Shown here piece by piece: positions 34,733 to 43,471 of a stretch of 64,000 nucleotides of DNA. Position numbers and translations under genes: made by a program. Where the stretch lies: the NCBI RefSeq assembly GCF_002563695.1, contig NZ_PDJI01000004.1, forward strand, positions 2,790,001 to 2,854,000, in the 5' to 3' direction. This DNA is from Georgenia soli (GTDB taxonomy: Bacteria; Actinomycetota; Actinomycetes; Actinomycetales; Actinomycetaceae). Positions within the stretch are counted from its first letter, which is position 1. Every line of letters starts with the position of its first letter. Under the pieces are notes generated by a model. It ran no database searches. It was given only the letters and a program-made list of their open reading frames with translations, and was not told where the DNA came from.

Positions 34733-35308
34733 TCAGGCGTTCGTCTCGGCCTCGGCGGACTCGGCCGCGTCCTCGGCCTGCGGGGTGGCCTCGACCTCGA
34801 GCAGGATCTTCACCTTGTCGCCCACCAGGACGCCACCGGCCTCGAGGGCGGCGTTCCAAGTCAGGCCGAACTCCTTGCGGGAGATCTCGGTGCTCGCGGA
34901 GAAGCCGATGCGCTTGGTGCCGAACGGGTCGGTCGTGGCGCCGTTGAACTCGGCGTCGAGGGCGACGGGCTTGGTGACGCCGTTGATGGTCAGGTCGCCG
35001 TTGAGGGTGAACTCCTCGCCGTCACCCTCCAGGCCGGAGGAGACGAAGGTCCAGGTCGGCTTGTTCTCGGCGTCCCAGAAGTCGGCGGAGCGCAGGTGGC
35101 CGTCGCGGTTGGCGTCGCCCGTGTTGATGGAGGCGGCGTCGATGGTGACGATCGCGGAGGACTCGGCGAGGTTCTCGGCGACCTCGAGCTTGCCCTCGAA
35201 CTTCTCGAACTTGCCGCGCACCTTGGAGATGCCGGCGTGGCGGACGGTGAAGCCGACCTCGGTGTGGGACGGGTCGATGACGTACGTGCCTGCGGGGATG
35301 GTGCTCAT
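34733..35308 (-). CDS. YceI-family protein
   Basis: 191 residues. YceI lipocalin-like barrel: YVIDPSHTEVGFTVRHAGISKVRGKF, SAIVTIDAASINTGDANRDGHLRS, DLTINGVTKPVALD, RIGFSASTEISRKEFGLTW. Members bind polyisoprenoid-type lipids. No signal peptide, so cytoplasmic, and with an Ala/Glu-rich tail (170-191). Divergent from a MarR regulator, with a TAGTT/AACTA palindrome in the shared region. ATG start with GGAGGAGAG upstream. Confidence 0.93.
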   Translation of the reverse strand: MSTIPAGTYVIDPSHTEVGFTVRHAGISKVRGKFEKFEGKLEVAENLAESSAIVTIDAASINTGDANRDGHLRSADFWDAENKPTWTFVSSGLEGDGEEFTLNGDLTINGVTKPVALDAEFNGATTDPFGTKRIGFSASTEISRKEFGLTWNAALEAGGVLVGDKVKILLEVEATPQAEDAAESAEAETNA

Positions 35309-35360
35309 GGAAGCTCTCCTCCTTGGTCGGGGTTCCCGGCCCTCCGGTGAGGACTGGAAG

Positions 35361-35378
35361 TAGTTGACTTTTGAACTA
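35361..35378. promoter_or_regulatory. MarR-type operator candidate between yceI and marR
   Basis: TAGTT-GACTTTTG-AACTA inverted repeat in the only AT-rich patch of this region, followed by TATACT (35379-35384). It is 53 bp before yceI and 192 bp before marR. Confidence 0.6.
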
Positions 35379-35569
35379 TATACTCAGGGGGTGAGGTGCG
35401 CGCAAGAGGTGGCGCGGAAGCGTCCGGTGAACGGACGGTGACCGTGCACACGCGCACCGCCCTACCATGTGCGGCACGACGAGGCTTCCGCCCCCGCGGC
35501 ACCAGTGCCGGCGCCGCAGACGTACGAGCAGCCCCGCCACCTGAGGTGGCGCCGAACGAGGAAGTGACC

Positions 35570-36055
35570 ATGCCAGCACCGAGGTTCCCCGTCGTGACCC
35601 CGCGGTGGCTCGACGCCGACCAGCAGCGCGCGTGGCGCCGCTACCTCCGGGGCAGCGCCAGCCTCCAGGACGTCATCAACCACGACCTCGAGCAGTCGGC
35701 AGGCCTGTCGCTGAGCGAGTACGAGGTCCTGGTGCGGCTCTCCGAGGCGGAGGGGCGCACGCTGCGCATGTCCGCGCTCGCCGACGAGCTCGTGCACTCC
35801 CGGTCGCGACTGACCCACACGATCCGCCGGATGGAGGCCGCCGGCCTGGTGGAACGCACCACCTGCTCCGAGGACCGCCGGGGCGTCAACGCCACGCTGA
35901 CCGACAAGGGGTACGCGCGCCTGGAGGCCGCCGCCCCGGGGCACGTGGAGTCCGTGCGTGCGCGCCTGGTCGACCGCCTCACCCCCGAGCAGCTGCGCCA
36001 GCTGGGGGAGATCATGGCCGTCTTCATCGAGGTGGAGGAGACCGCCGAGGCGTGA
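35570..36055 (+). CDS. MarR-family transcriptional regulator
   Basis: 161 residues. Winged HTH: SEYEVLVRLSEAEGRTLRMSALADELVHSRSRLTHTIRRMEAAGLV, then the wing CSEDRRGVNATLTDKGYARLE. ATG at 35570 after GAGGAAGTGACC; upstream in-frame codons cover the intergenic region and lack a ribosome site. Likely controls divergent yceI through the palindrome at 35361. Ligand unknown. Contains no conserved Cys typical of OhrR; its single Cys is in the wing. Confidence 0.88.
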   Translation: MPAPRFPVVTPRWLDADQQRAWRRYLRGSASLQDVINHDLEQSAGLSLSEYEVLVRLSEAEGRTLRMSALADELVHSRSRLTHTIRRMEAAGLVERTTCSEDRRGVNATLTDKGYARLEAAAPGHVESVRARLVDRLTPEQLRQLGEIMAVFIEVEETAEA

Positions 36056-36149
36056 CGCCGCGCACCCGCGGGTGCGCGACCGCGTGAGTCTGACCACCCC
36101 GGGCACCCCGGGTTCGGGGGAGGGGTCGCGAGTTTGCGACACTGGGCCT

Positions 36150-36833
36150 ATGCAGCGAACGACCGTCCACCTCATGCGGCACGGCGAGGTGCACAACCCC
36201 TCGGGGATCCTGTACGGCCGCATGCCCGGCTACCGCCTCTCCGAGCGGGGCCGGCTGATGGCCGACCGGGTGGCCGAGGTGCTCCACTCCGGCGGGCACG
36301 ACGTCAGGCTGGTCGTCGCCTCCCCGCTCCAGCGGGCGCAGGAGACCGCGCTGCCGACGGCGAGCTCCTACGGGATCGACGTCCAGACCGACCCCCGGCT
36401 GATCGAGGCCGCCAACCACTTCGAGGGCGTCGCGGTCAACGCCAACCGCATGGTCCTCGCCCACCCGCGCAACTGGCCCGCCTACGTCAACCCGCTCCGG
36501 CCGAGCTGGGGCGAGCCGTACCGCCAGCAGGTCCGCCGCATGCGCGACGCCGTCGCCGGCGTGCTCGACCGCGCCCAGGGCGGCGAGGCGGTGCTCGTGA
36601 GCCACCAGCTGCCCATCTGGGTGACCCGGCTGCACCTCGAGCGCCGCCCGCTCGCGCACGACCCGCGCCGCCGGCAGTGCTCGCTCGCGTCGCTGACGTC
36701 GCTGACCTTCGAGGGGCGCCGGCTCGTCGGCCTGAGCTACTGGGAGCCCGCCGGCGAGCTGCTGCTCGGCGCCACCGACATGGTGCCCGGCATCTCCGCC
36801 GCGGCCGAGAACGAGGGGGAGGCCGGCGCGTGA
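36150..36833 (+). CDS. Histidine phosphatase superfamily protein
   Basis: 227 residues. Phosphoglycerate-mutase-like fold with the phosphohistidine motif LMRHGEVHNPSG (RHG), substrate Arg in VVASPLQRAQETA and second His in AVLVSHQLPIW. True mutase activity is unlikely; probably a phosphatase. First gene of the cytochrome c biogenesis operon (as Rv0525 is in M. tuberculosis) and overlaps resA (GTGA). ATG start; GACACT 6 nt upstream is a weak leaderless -10. Confidence 0.9.
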   Translation: MQRTTVHLMRHGEVHNPSGILYGRMPGYRLSERGRLMADRVAEVLHSGGHDVRLVVASPLQRAQETALPTASSYGIDVQTDPRLIEAANHFEGVAVNANRMVLAHPRNWPAYVNPLRPSWGEPYRQQVRRMRDAVAGVLDRAQGGEAVLVSHQLPIWVTRLHLERRPLAHDPRRRQCSLASLTSLTFEGRRLVGLSYWEPAGELLLGATDMVPGISAAAENEGEAGA

Positions 36834-37429
36834 GGACCCGGGCCCGCTCCGCCATCGTCCGCTCCGCCGTCGCCCTCGGGCTGGCGGCCGCCCTGCTGGG
36901 CGGCTGCGCCCCGGGCGGCAGCACCGAGCCCGGCGGGGCCGTCGACGCCGGCTACGAGGCCGGGGACGGCTCCTTCACCACCTGGGACGCGGGCGAGCGG
37001 GGTGACCCCGTCGAGCACGTCGGCACCTCCTACGACGGCACCGAGATCGACCTCGCGGACTGGCGCGGCGACGTCGTCGTCCTGAACTTCTGGTACGCGG
37101 CCTGCCCGCCCTGCCGCGCCGAGGCGCCGGACCTCGCCGCCATCCACGCCGACTACTCCGACCGCGGGGTGAAGATGCTGGGCATCAACCCCCGGGACGA
37201 CGCCGGAGCCGCCCAGGCCTTCGAGCGCACCTTCTCCGTGCCCTACCCGTCCCTGCACGACAACCAGGCCCGCGGCGTCGCCGCCCTCGAGGGCCTGGTG
37301 CCGCTGCAGGCCATGCCCTCGACCGTGGTGCTCGACCGCGAGGGACGCGTCGCCGCGCGCATCCTCGGGCAGATCGACCCGACGATCCTGCGCGGCCTGA
37401 TCGACGACGTCCTCGCCGAGGAGGCCTGA
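36830..37429 (+). CDS. resA: Thiol-disulfide oxidoreductase, membrane-anchored (ResA/TlpA)
   Basis: 199 residues. Lipoprotein signal with lipobox LLGGC (about 24-28). AhpC/TSA-Redoxin fold with WYAACPPCRAEAPDL, active-site CPPC, and cis-Pro in LQAMPSTVVLD. Keeps apocytochrome c haem-binding cysteines reduced outside the membrane, receiving electrons from CcdA. GTG at 36830 overlaps the previous stop by 3 nt. Confidence 0.93.
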   Translation: MRTRARSAIVRSAVALGLAAALLGGCAPGGSTEPGGAVDAGYEAGDGSFTTWDAGERGDPVEHVGTSYDGTEIDLADWRGDVVVLNFWYAACPPCRAEAPDLAAIHADYSDRGVKMLGINPRDDAGAAQAFERTFSVPYPSLHDNQARGVAALEGLVPLQAMPSTVVLDREGRVAARILGQIDPTILRGLIDDVLAEEA

Positions 37430-37436
37430 GCGCACC

Positions 37437-38243
37437 GTGTGGGAGCAGATCGCCGAGGTCTTCCAGCGCACCGTCGTGGACGGGTCGATGCTGGCGGCGC
37501 TGCCGGTCGCCGCGATCGCCGGCGCGATCTCCTTCGCGTCCCCGTGCGTGCTGCCGCTGCTGCCCGGCTACGTCGGCTACCTCGGCGGGATGGCGGGCGC
37601 CGACGCGGGCGCGCCCCGTGCCGCCGGCACCCGCGGCCGGGCCGGCGTGCCGGGTGCCCGCGGCGGGAGCGGGCGGCTGCTCGCGGGCGTCCTGCTGTTC
37701 GTGGCGGGCTTCTCCACGGTGTTCATCCTGTTCAGCATCGTCTTCTCCCTGGCCGGGGTGGCGCTGCAGCAGTGGATGGACGTCATCCTCCAGGTCATGG
37801 GCGTGCTCGTGATCCTCATGGGTCTGGCGTTCATGGGGTTCGTGCCGTTCCTCCAGACCGAGCGCCGCCCGCACCTCGCGCCGCGGGCCGGGCTCTGGGG
37901 CGCGCCGCTGCTCGGCGTCGTCTTCGGCCTCGGGTGGGCCCCGTGCATCGGCCCCACGCTCGCCGCGGTGCTGACGCTCTCGCTCGGCGGCGCCGACCCC
38001 GCCCGCGGCGTGACCCTGGCGGTCGCGTACTGCCTGGGCCTGGGCGTCCCGTTCGTCCTCATCGCGATGCTCTTCTCCCGCTCCGCCCGCGTGCTGGGCT
38101 TCCTGCGCCGGCATCGCCGCACGATCCAGGTGCTCGGCGGCAGCCTCCTCGTGCTGCTCGGCCTCGCCCTCGTCACCGGGCTCTGGGCGCAGTTCTCGGC
38201 GCACCTGCAGGGCCTGGTGGCCAACTTCGAGACGGTGGTATGA
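37437..38243 (+). CDS. ccdA: Cytochrome c biogenesis protein CcdA
   Basis: 268 residues, six hydrophobic segments, the two redox cysteines in SFASPCVLPLLPGY and GWAPCIGPTL. Carries electrons from cytoplasmic thioredoxin to ResA. The cytoplasmic loop at about 58-80 is enlarged and Gly/Arg-rich. GTG start 7 bp after resA; stop overlaps resB (ATGA). Confidence 0.95.
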   Translation: MWEQIAEVFQRTVVDGSMLAALPVAAIAGAISFASPCVLPLLPGYVGYLGGMAGADAGAPRAAGTRGRAGVPGARGGSGRLLAGVLLFVAGFSTVFILFSIVFSLAGVALQQWMDVILQVMGVLVILMGLAFMGFVPFLQTERRPHLAPRAGLWGAPLLGVVFGLGWAPCIGPTLAAVLTLSLGGADPARGVTLAVAYCLGLGVPFVLIAMLFSRSARVLGFLRRHRRTIQVLGGSLLVLLGLALVTGLWAQFSAHLQGLVANFETVV

Positions 38244-40081
38244 CGATGGCGCGCAAGGCCGGCACCGCGGACGCGACGAACCTCAGCAGCAAGGCCGAGC
38301 TGGGGCAGCCCGGTCCGGCGCCGGCGGACCCGGTGCAGCCGGCGCAGCCGTCGCTCGGCCTGCGGGGCTGGCTGCGGTGGATCTGGCGGCAGCTGACGAG
38401 CATGCGTGTGGCACTCATGCTCCTGCTCCTCCTCGCCGTCGCGGCCCTGCCGGGCTCCTTCTTCCCGCAGACCCCGCAGGACCCCGCCGCCGTGGCCGAG
38501 TACCACGAGAACTACCCTGCGATCGCCCCCTGGCTCGAGCGGCTGGGCTTCTTCGACGTCTTCGGCTCGCCGTGGTTCGCCGCCATCTACCTGCTGCTGT
38601 TCACCTCGCTGATCGGCTGCATCGTGCCGCGCATCGGCGTGCACTGGCGGGCGCTGCGCTCGCAGCCGCCGCGCGTGCCGCGCACCTTCGCCCGCTTTCC
38701 CGTGCACGAGGAGCGCACGCTGTCCGAGGCGCCCGACGCCGTCGAGGCCGCGGTGCTGCGCTCGCTGAAGGGTCGCTACCGCACCGCCGTGACCCCCGAC
38801 GGCATCACCGCCGAGCGTGGCTACCTGCGCGAGACCGGCAACATCGTCTTCCACCTCTCGCTGGTGGGGGTTCTGCTGGCGATGGCCGCCGGGCAGCTGT
38901 TCAGCTACCGCGGGCAGGCGCTCGTGGTGGAGGGCGAGGCGTTCGCCAACTCCGTCGTCGACTACGACTCCTTCGACCCCGGCACGCTCTTCGACGCCGG
39001 GGACCTGAAGCCGTTCACCTTCACCCTCGACGAGTTCACCTCCGAGTTCACGCTCGACGCCCAGGCCCGCGACTTCGCCGCCCGCGTCAGCGTGACCGAG
39101 CCGGACGGGTCGACCCGCGAGGACACCATCAAGGTCAACCACCCGATGAACGCCGGTGGCGCCAACGTCTACCTCTCCGGCAACGGGTACGCCCCGCGCC
39201 TGACGGTCCGCGACGGCGCCGGCGAGGTGGCGTTCTCCGGCCCCGTACCGTTCCTTCCCGAGGACGCGGTGTACACCTCGCGCGGCGTCGTGAAGGTGCC
39301 CGACGTCAGCCCGGGACAGGAGCAGCTCGGCCTGACCGGCGCCTTCCTGCCCACCGCCGTCGTCGAGCCGGACGGCTCCGGCGCCTACTCCATCCACCCC
39401 CAGCCCACCGCACCGCTGCTGGTGCTCACCCTGTGGGCCGGCGACCTCGGGCTCGACGACGGCGTGCCCCAGAACGTCTACGTCCTCGACTCCGACGACA
39501 TGCGCCAGGTCTACGAGGAGGCCCCGGACGGCTCGCCCGGCTCGGCCGAGGGCGGGCAGCGCCCCGTCACCATCTTCCTCGAGCCCGGCGCGACCGTGGA
39601 CCTGCCCGAGGGGCTCGGCAGCGTGACCTTCGAGGACCTGCCCCGCTTCGCCGCGCTCGACCTGCGCTACGACCCGTCGCTGCCGTACCTGCTGACCTTC
39701 TCGGTCACCGCGATGCTCGGGCTCTTCGGGTCCCTGTTCGTCCCGCGCCGCCGTCTGTGGGTTCGCCTGGCGCCAGGGCCCGACGGCGGAACCTCGCTCA
39801 GCGGGGCCGCCCTGGCCCGCGGCGACGACCCCGGCCTGGCCCGTGACCTCGAGCGCGTGCTCGAGGCCGCCGGCACCACGGTGCACAATGGTGCGACGGC
39901 GGAGCCCGCGGACGTGGAGGAGCCTCGCAACCCGAAGCCGGCCGACGATGCCGGGGAGGCTCCCGGCGGACCAGATGACACCGCCGCCGTCGCACGACCC
40001 GACGCGGACCCCTCCCGAGCGCGAACCGGCTCGGGGACCACGGCCGGTGACCAGCCGGCCCAGGAAGGAACACTCCGATGA
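38240..40081 (+). CDS. resB: Cytochrome c biogenesis protein ResB
   Basis: 613 residues. Membrane segments near 55-75, 110-130, 205-225 and 490-510, and a large extracytoplasmic domain between the third and fourth (VDYDSFDPGT, KVNHPMNAGGANVYLSGNGY). With CcsB forms the system II haem lyase. ATG at 38240 overlaps ccdA. The last 90 residues are a Pro/Asp/Ala-rich low-complexity tail. Stop overlaps the ccsB start (ATGA). Confidence 0.94.
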   Translation: MTMARKAGTADATNLSSKAELGQPGPAPADPVQPAQPSLGLRGWLRWIWRQLTSMRVALMLLLLLAVAALPGSFFPQTPQDPAAVAEYHENYPAIAPWLERLGFFDVFGSPWFAAIYLLLFTSLIGCIVPRIGVHWRALRSQPPRVPRTFARFPVHEERTLSEAPDAVEAAVLRSLKGRYRTAVTPDGITAERGYLRETGNIVFHLSLVGVLLAMAAGQLFSYRGQALVVEGEAFANSVVDYDSFDPGTLFDAGDLKPFTFTLDEFTSEFTLDAQARDFAARVSVTEPDGSTREDTIKVNHPMNAGGANVYLSGNGYAPRLTVRDGAGEVAFSGPVPFLPEDAVYTSRGVVKVPDVSPGQEQLGLTGAFLPTAVVEPDGSGAYSIHPQPTAPLLVLTLWAGDLGLDDGVPQNVYVLDSDDMRQVYEEAPDGSPGSAEGGQRPVTIFLEPGATVDLPEGLGSVTFEDLPRFAALDLRYDPSLPYLLTFSVTAMLGLFGSLFVPRRRLWVRLAPGPDGGTSLSGAALARGDDPGLARDLERVLEAAGTTVHNGATAEPADVEEPRNPKPADDAGEAPGGPDDTAAVARPDADPSRARTGSGTTAGDQPAQEGTLR

Positions 40082-41037
40082 CTGACCTCGGTCAGCTGAG
40101 CCTGCTGCTGATCTACGGCGCGATGGCCGCCTACACGGTCGCCCTCGTCGCCTTCGCCGTGGACCTCTCCGGCCTGCGCGACGGCGGCCCCGCCGGACGG
40201 CAACGGAAGGCCGTCGGGATCGCCATGTCGACCGCCTGGGTCGGTGCCGCCCTGCACCTCGCGGGCGTGGTGACGCGTGCGATCGCCGCCGGGCGGGTGC
40301 CCTGGGCGAACATGTACGAGTTCTCGACCCTGTTCAGCCTTGTCGCGGTGCTCGTCTTCCTCGGCCTCACCCGCACCCGGGACCTGCGCTTCCTCGGCAC
40401 CTTCGTCGTCGGCCTGACCCTGCTGATGCTCGGCATCGCCGTCTCGGTCCTCTACGTCCGCGCCGACGGTGTCCAGCCGGCCCTGGACAGCTACTGGCTC
40501 GTCATCCATGTCTCCGTCGCGACGATCGCCACCGGCGTCCTCGCCATCGGCGCCGTCCTGTCCACGGTGCAGCTGGTGCAGGAGCGCTCCGAGCTGCGTC
40601 GGGTGCGGGCGGCCGCGGAGGTCGCCGAGCCGGCGCTCGTCGGCGCCGGTGGCGTGGCGAGCGGTGCGGACACCCCCGCGCCGAAGGTCGGCCGCTGGTC
40701 CAAGCTCATGGAGTCGGCCCCCAGCTCCGCCGAGTTCGAGCGGCTGGCGTTCCGGCTCAACGCCGTGGGCTTCATGCTCTGGACCTTCACCGTCATCGCC
40801 GGGGCGATCTGGGCCGAGCACGCCTGGGGCCGCCCGTGGGGCTGGGACCCCAAGGAGACGTGGTCCTTCGTGATCTGGGTCGTGTACGCGGCCTACCTCC
40901 ACGCGCGCTCCACCCGCGGCTGGGAGGGCCGTCGCGCGGCCTACCTGTCGATCTTCGGCTTCGTGTGCGTGCTGGCGAACTACTTCGTGGTCAACCTGGT
41001 CTTCAACAGCCTGCACTCCTACAGCGGCATCGGCTGA
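40078..41037 (+). CDS. ccsB: Cytochrome c biogenesis protein CcsB (haem-handling)
   Basis: 319 residues with eight or so membrane segments and the tryptophan-rich haem motif WGRPWGWDPKETWSFVIW (near 258-275). Conserved His residues in GAALHLAGVVTRAI and YLHARST. Transfers haem to apocytochrome. The loop at about 165-225 is long and Ala/Arg-rich. Ends YSGIG-stop; the stop-codon region is tandemly repeated downstream. Confidence 0.95.
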   Translation: MTDLGQLSLLLIYGAMAAYTVALVAFAVDLSGLRDGGPAGRQRKAVGIAMSTAWVGAALHLAGVVTRAIAAGRVPWANMYEFSTLFSLVAVLVFLGLTRTRDLRFLGTFVVGLTLLMLGIAVSVLYVRADGVQPALDSYWLVIHVSVATIATGVLAIGAVLSTVQLVQERSELRRVRAAAEVAEPALVGAGGVASGADTPAPKVGRWSKLMESAPSSAEFERLAFRLNAVGFMLWTFTVIAGAIWAEHAWGRPWGWDPKETWSFVIWVVYAAYLHARSTRGWEGRRAAYLSIFGFVCVLANYFVVNLVFNSLHSYSGIG

Positions 41038-41090
41038 GTCGGCACGGGCCCCGGCTGAGTCGGCACGGGCCCCGGCTGAGTCGGCACGGC
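41031..41090 (+). repeat. 21-bp tandem repeat containing the ccsB stop codon
   Basis: CGGCTGAGTCGGCACGGGCC-C at 41031-41051 (with the ccsB TGA inside), repeated exactly at 41052-41072 and partly at 41073-41090. Confidence 0.93.
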
Positions 41091-41110
41091 GCCGGCTGGG
41101 CCGGGGCACG

Positions 41111-41170
41111 TCATGCCCGGCCGGAGGGCCTCATGCCCGGCCGGAGGGCCTCAGGCCCGGCCGGAGGGCC
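41111..41170 (+). repeat. 20-bp tandem repeat x3 downstream of ccsB
   Basis: TCATGCCCGGCCGGAGGGCC at 41111-41130 and 41131-41150, and with one change at 41151-41170. The whole 41038-41303 interval has no gene. Confidence 0.93.
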
Positions 41171-41303
41171 CTGCTGGAAAGAGAGACCGGGCTGACCCGC
41201 GCGGGTCTCCTTGAGCCAGCTGTCATGCGACGGGCCGGTTGCGGTCCGGGTTGCGGCCCGGCGGACATGCCGGGCGCGCGGCCCCGGTGAGCGTTCCGGC
41301 TGG

Positions 41304-41903
41304 TCAGGCCTGAGAAGTCCCCGACGACGGCGACGTGCCGTCCTCCGAGGCGCCCGCGTCGGGGCTGCGCGGGGTGGCGGGTCCGTCGGAGTCGTCGGCG
41401 TCCCCGGGGCCGACCGCGGGACCGGACGAGGAGGGCGTGCCGGGCGCCGTCGTGCCGGGTGTCTCCGACGCCGGCCGCCCGCCTGCCGGAAGTTCGCGCG
41501 GCGCAGCGCCGTCATCCCCGGAACCGATCTCGTGACCGGTGTCGCCCTGGCCCACCGCCCGGCGACGCTCGCGGTCTGCCCGGCGACGCTCGGCCTCCAG
41601 ACGGGCGAGGAAGTCCGGGTCGTCGTCAGGAGCGAGAGGGCCCGAGCGGCGCACCGGGCGCTGCGGGGAGGGGGAGCTCCACAGGCCCGGACGGCCGTTG
41701 GAGGCGTTGTCGGCGGTGGCGCGAGCGACACGGCTGACCACGATCCAGGCCAGCGCGGCGATTCCGGGGAAGACGATGATGAGCACGACCCACAGCACCT
41801 TGGGGATGCCTGCGGGCATGTCGTCGTCCGGCGTCCGCACGCAGTCGATGAGCGCGTAGACGACCAGGGCGATGAGAAGCACGGCGGGCAGGATGCGGAG
41901 CAT
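41304..41903 (-). CDS. PLDc_N-domain membrane protein
   Basis: 199 residues. Two hydrophobic helices (about 3-21 and 34-57: KVLWVVLIIVFPGIAALAWIVV) form a PLDc_N (phospholipase D-nuclease N-terminal) domain, as in cardiolipin synthase leaders but without catalytic domain. The rest is charged then Pro/Ser/Gly-rich. ATG at 41903 with TACCCT 6 nt upstream; GGGAGG directly abuts the ATG. Conserved small protein near menE in actinomycetes; function unknown. Confidence 0.8.
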   Translation of the reverse strand: MLRILPAVLLIALVVYALIDCVRTPDDDMPAGIPKVLWVVLIIVFPGIAALAWIVVSRVARATADNASNGRPGLWSSPSPQRPVRRSGPLAPDDDPDFLARLEAERRRADRERRRAVGQGDTGHEIGSGDDGAAPRELPAGGRPASETPGTTAPGTPSSSGPAVGPGDADDSDGPATPRSPDAGASEDGTSPSSGTSQA

Positions 41904-41909
41904 CCTCCC

Positions 41910-41915
41910 AGGGTA
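41910..41915 (-). promoter_or_regulatory. -10 element TACCCT, leaderless (PLDc_N gene)
   Basis: TACCCT 6 nt before the ATG at 41903. Confidence 0.55.
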
Positions 41916-41992
41916 GGCCGGGCGGCGCGCGCCGTGGGCCACGGACGGCCCCGGACGTCCGGACGCCGGGCGGGCGAAACGCCACCGGCGCC

Positions 41993-41998
41993 TACGCT
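41993..41998 (+). promoter_or_regulatory. -10 element TACGCT, leaderless (DUF4229 gene)
   Basis: TACGCT 6 nt before the ATG at 42005. Confidence 0.55.
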
Positions 41999-42004
41999 GG
42001 TGGG

Positions 42005-42457
42005 ATGCGCCTGCTCGTCTACACCCTGTTCCGGCTGGGCCTCGTGCTCGCCGCGGCCGGCCTGCTCTATCTCCTCGGTCTGCGGTCCTGGGTGCTGTGG
42101 GTGGCTGCCGTGGTCGTCGGGGCGCTCGTGTCGTTCCTCGTGCTGGGCCGTCAGCGTGAGGAGGCCGCGAAGGTCCTGGCGCAGTACGACCCCCTGCGCG
42201 AGGAGCGGCCGACCTTCTCCCCGGAAGTCGAGGCGGACGCCGCGTACGAGGACGCCATCGTCGACGCGGCCGCGCCGGGGCCCGGGAGCAACGCGGGCCC
42301 GGTCGGCTCCGCCGTCGGCGAGGATCCCCGGCGTGCGGGCGACCCGGCCGAGCAGGCCGGAAACGTCGAGCAGGCCGGAGAGACGGGCGGGAGGTCCGCG
42401 GACGAGCCACCGGCTCCCGAGACCGGCGACGGCGGTTCCCGGCCGGTCATCGGCTGA
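42005..42457 (+). CDS. DUF4229 membrane protein
   Basis: 150 residues. Two membrane helices (about 5-25 and 28-47: WVLWVAAVVVGALVSFLVLG), then the DUF4229-like cytoplasmic helix RQREEAAKVL and an acidic Pro/Gly/Ala-rich tail. Function unknown. Located between the PLDc_N gene and menA, a common actinobacterial order. Ends PVIG-stop, with the stop region repeated downstream. Confidence 0.8.
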   Translation: MRLLVYTLFRLGLVLAAAGLLYLLGLRSWVLWVAAVVVGALVSFLVLGRQREEAAKVLAQYDPLREERPTFSPEVEADAAYEDAIVDAAAPGPGSNAGPVGSAVGEDPRRAGDPAEQAGNVEQAGETGGRSADEPPAPETGDGGSRPVIG

Positions 42458-42534
42458 GCTGACGCCTGCGCCAGACCGGCGACCGGCTGAGGCTGCCGCC
42501 TGCGCCAGACCGGCGACCGGCTGAGGCTGGGGCC
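42451..42534 (+). repeat. 33/34-bp tandem repeat containing the DUF4229 gene stop codon
   Basis: Units begin CGGCTGAG at 42451 (33 bp, holding the TGA), 42484 (34 bp) and 42518 (17 bp, partial). Shared body: TGCGCCAGACCGGCGAC. The last unit reaches the stop codon of convergent menA. Confidence 0.9.
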
Positions 42535-43403
42535 TACAGCGCCAGGCCGACGCCGAGCAGGATGCCGTAGCCCAGCTCGAGCAGACCGGTGTCGCGCAGC
42601 ACGACGATGAGGTCGCGTCCCTCAGCCCCGCTCAGGACGATCCTGGCGAGCCGCGCCACCCACGGCACGAGCAGCAGCGTCAGCAGGGACCAGGGCGCCA
42701 CGAGCGCGCAGGCCACCGACAGCACCAGCGGCACCGTGATCATCGCCACGTACCCGAGTCGCGCGCGGCGGTCCCCGAGGCGGACCGCGAGCGTGAGCTT
42801 GCCGGCCAGCGAGTCGGTCGGGATGTCGCGGATGTTGTTGACCATCAGCAGCGCGCATGCGACGAGGCCGACGCCCACCGCGCCGGCCCACGCGGGCCAG
42901 GACAGCTCCAGCGCCTGGGTCCAGGTGGTGCCGAGCGTGGCGAAGAGCCCGAAGAAGAGGAAGACCCCGACCTCGCCGAGACCGCGGTAGCCGTAGGGCC
43001 GCGAGCCCCCGGTGTAGCCCCATGCCGCGACGATCGCGACGGCGCCGACCGCCAGCAGCCACCACGTCCCGGACACGGCCACGAGGACGAGGCCCAGCAG
43101 GGCGCCCACACCCAGGGTGAGGAAGGCCGCCCGCTTTACGACGGCGGGGCTCGCCTTGCCGCCGCCGGTGAGGCGGGGCGGGCCGGTGCGTACGTCGTCG
43201 GTACCCCGGACGCCGTCGGAGTAGTCGTTGGCGAAGTTCACGCCCACCTGGAGCGCGAGGGCGACGCCCGCGGCCAGCAGCGCGCGCGGCACGGACGCCT
43301 GCCCGAGCCCTGCGGCGGCGCCGGTGCCGATCAGGACCGGTGAGACTGCGGCGGGCAGGGTGCGCACGCGCGCGCCCTCCAGCCAGTCGGAAAGGGTGGC
43401 CAT
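42534..43403 (-). CDS. menA: 1,4-dihydroxy-2-naphthoate polyprenyltransferase
   Basis: Attaches the isoprenoid tail to DHNA, giving demethylmenaquinone. 289 residues, UbiA fold with about eight membrane helices. Asp-rich motif NFANDYSDGVRGTD (about 58-71) binds Mg-diphosphate; second motif VNNIRDIPTD. ATG at 43403. Convergent with DUF4229, same strand as menE (68 bp apart). Confidence 0.95.
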   Translation of the reverse strand: MATLSDWLEGARVRTLPAAVSPVLIGTGAAAGLGQASVPRALLAAGVALALQVGVNFANDYSDGVRGTDDVRTGPPRLTGGGKASPAVVKRAAFLTLGVGALLGLVLVAVSGTWWLLAVGAVAIVAAWGYTGGSRPYGYRGLGEVGVFLFFGLFATLGTTWTQALELSWPAWAGAVGVGLVACALLMVNNIRDIPTDSLAGKLTLAVRLGDRRARLGYVAMITVPLVLSVACALVAPWSLLTLLLVPWVARLARIVLSGAEGRDLIVVLRDTGLLELGYGILLGVGLAL

Positions 43404-43471
43404 GAAGCTCCGGGGTCAGGGGGCCGCGGTGGGGCGGCGGGGACGGTCCAGGATATCGGGGCGAGGCGGGG

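Noticed and set aside
40000..41037. resB-ccsB fusion
   Set aside because: The genes overlap by ATGA in different frames, so they are separate proteins with coupled translation.
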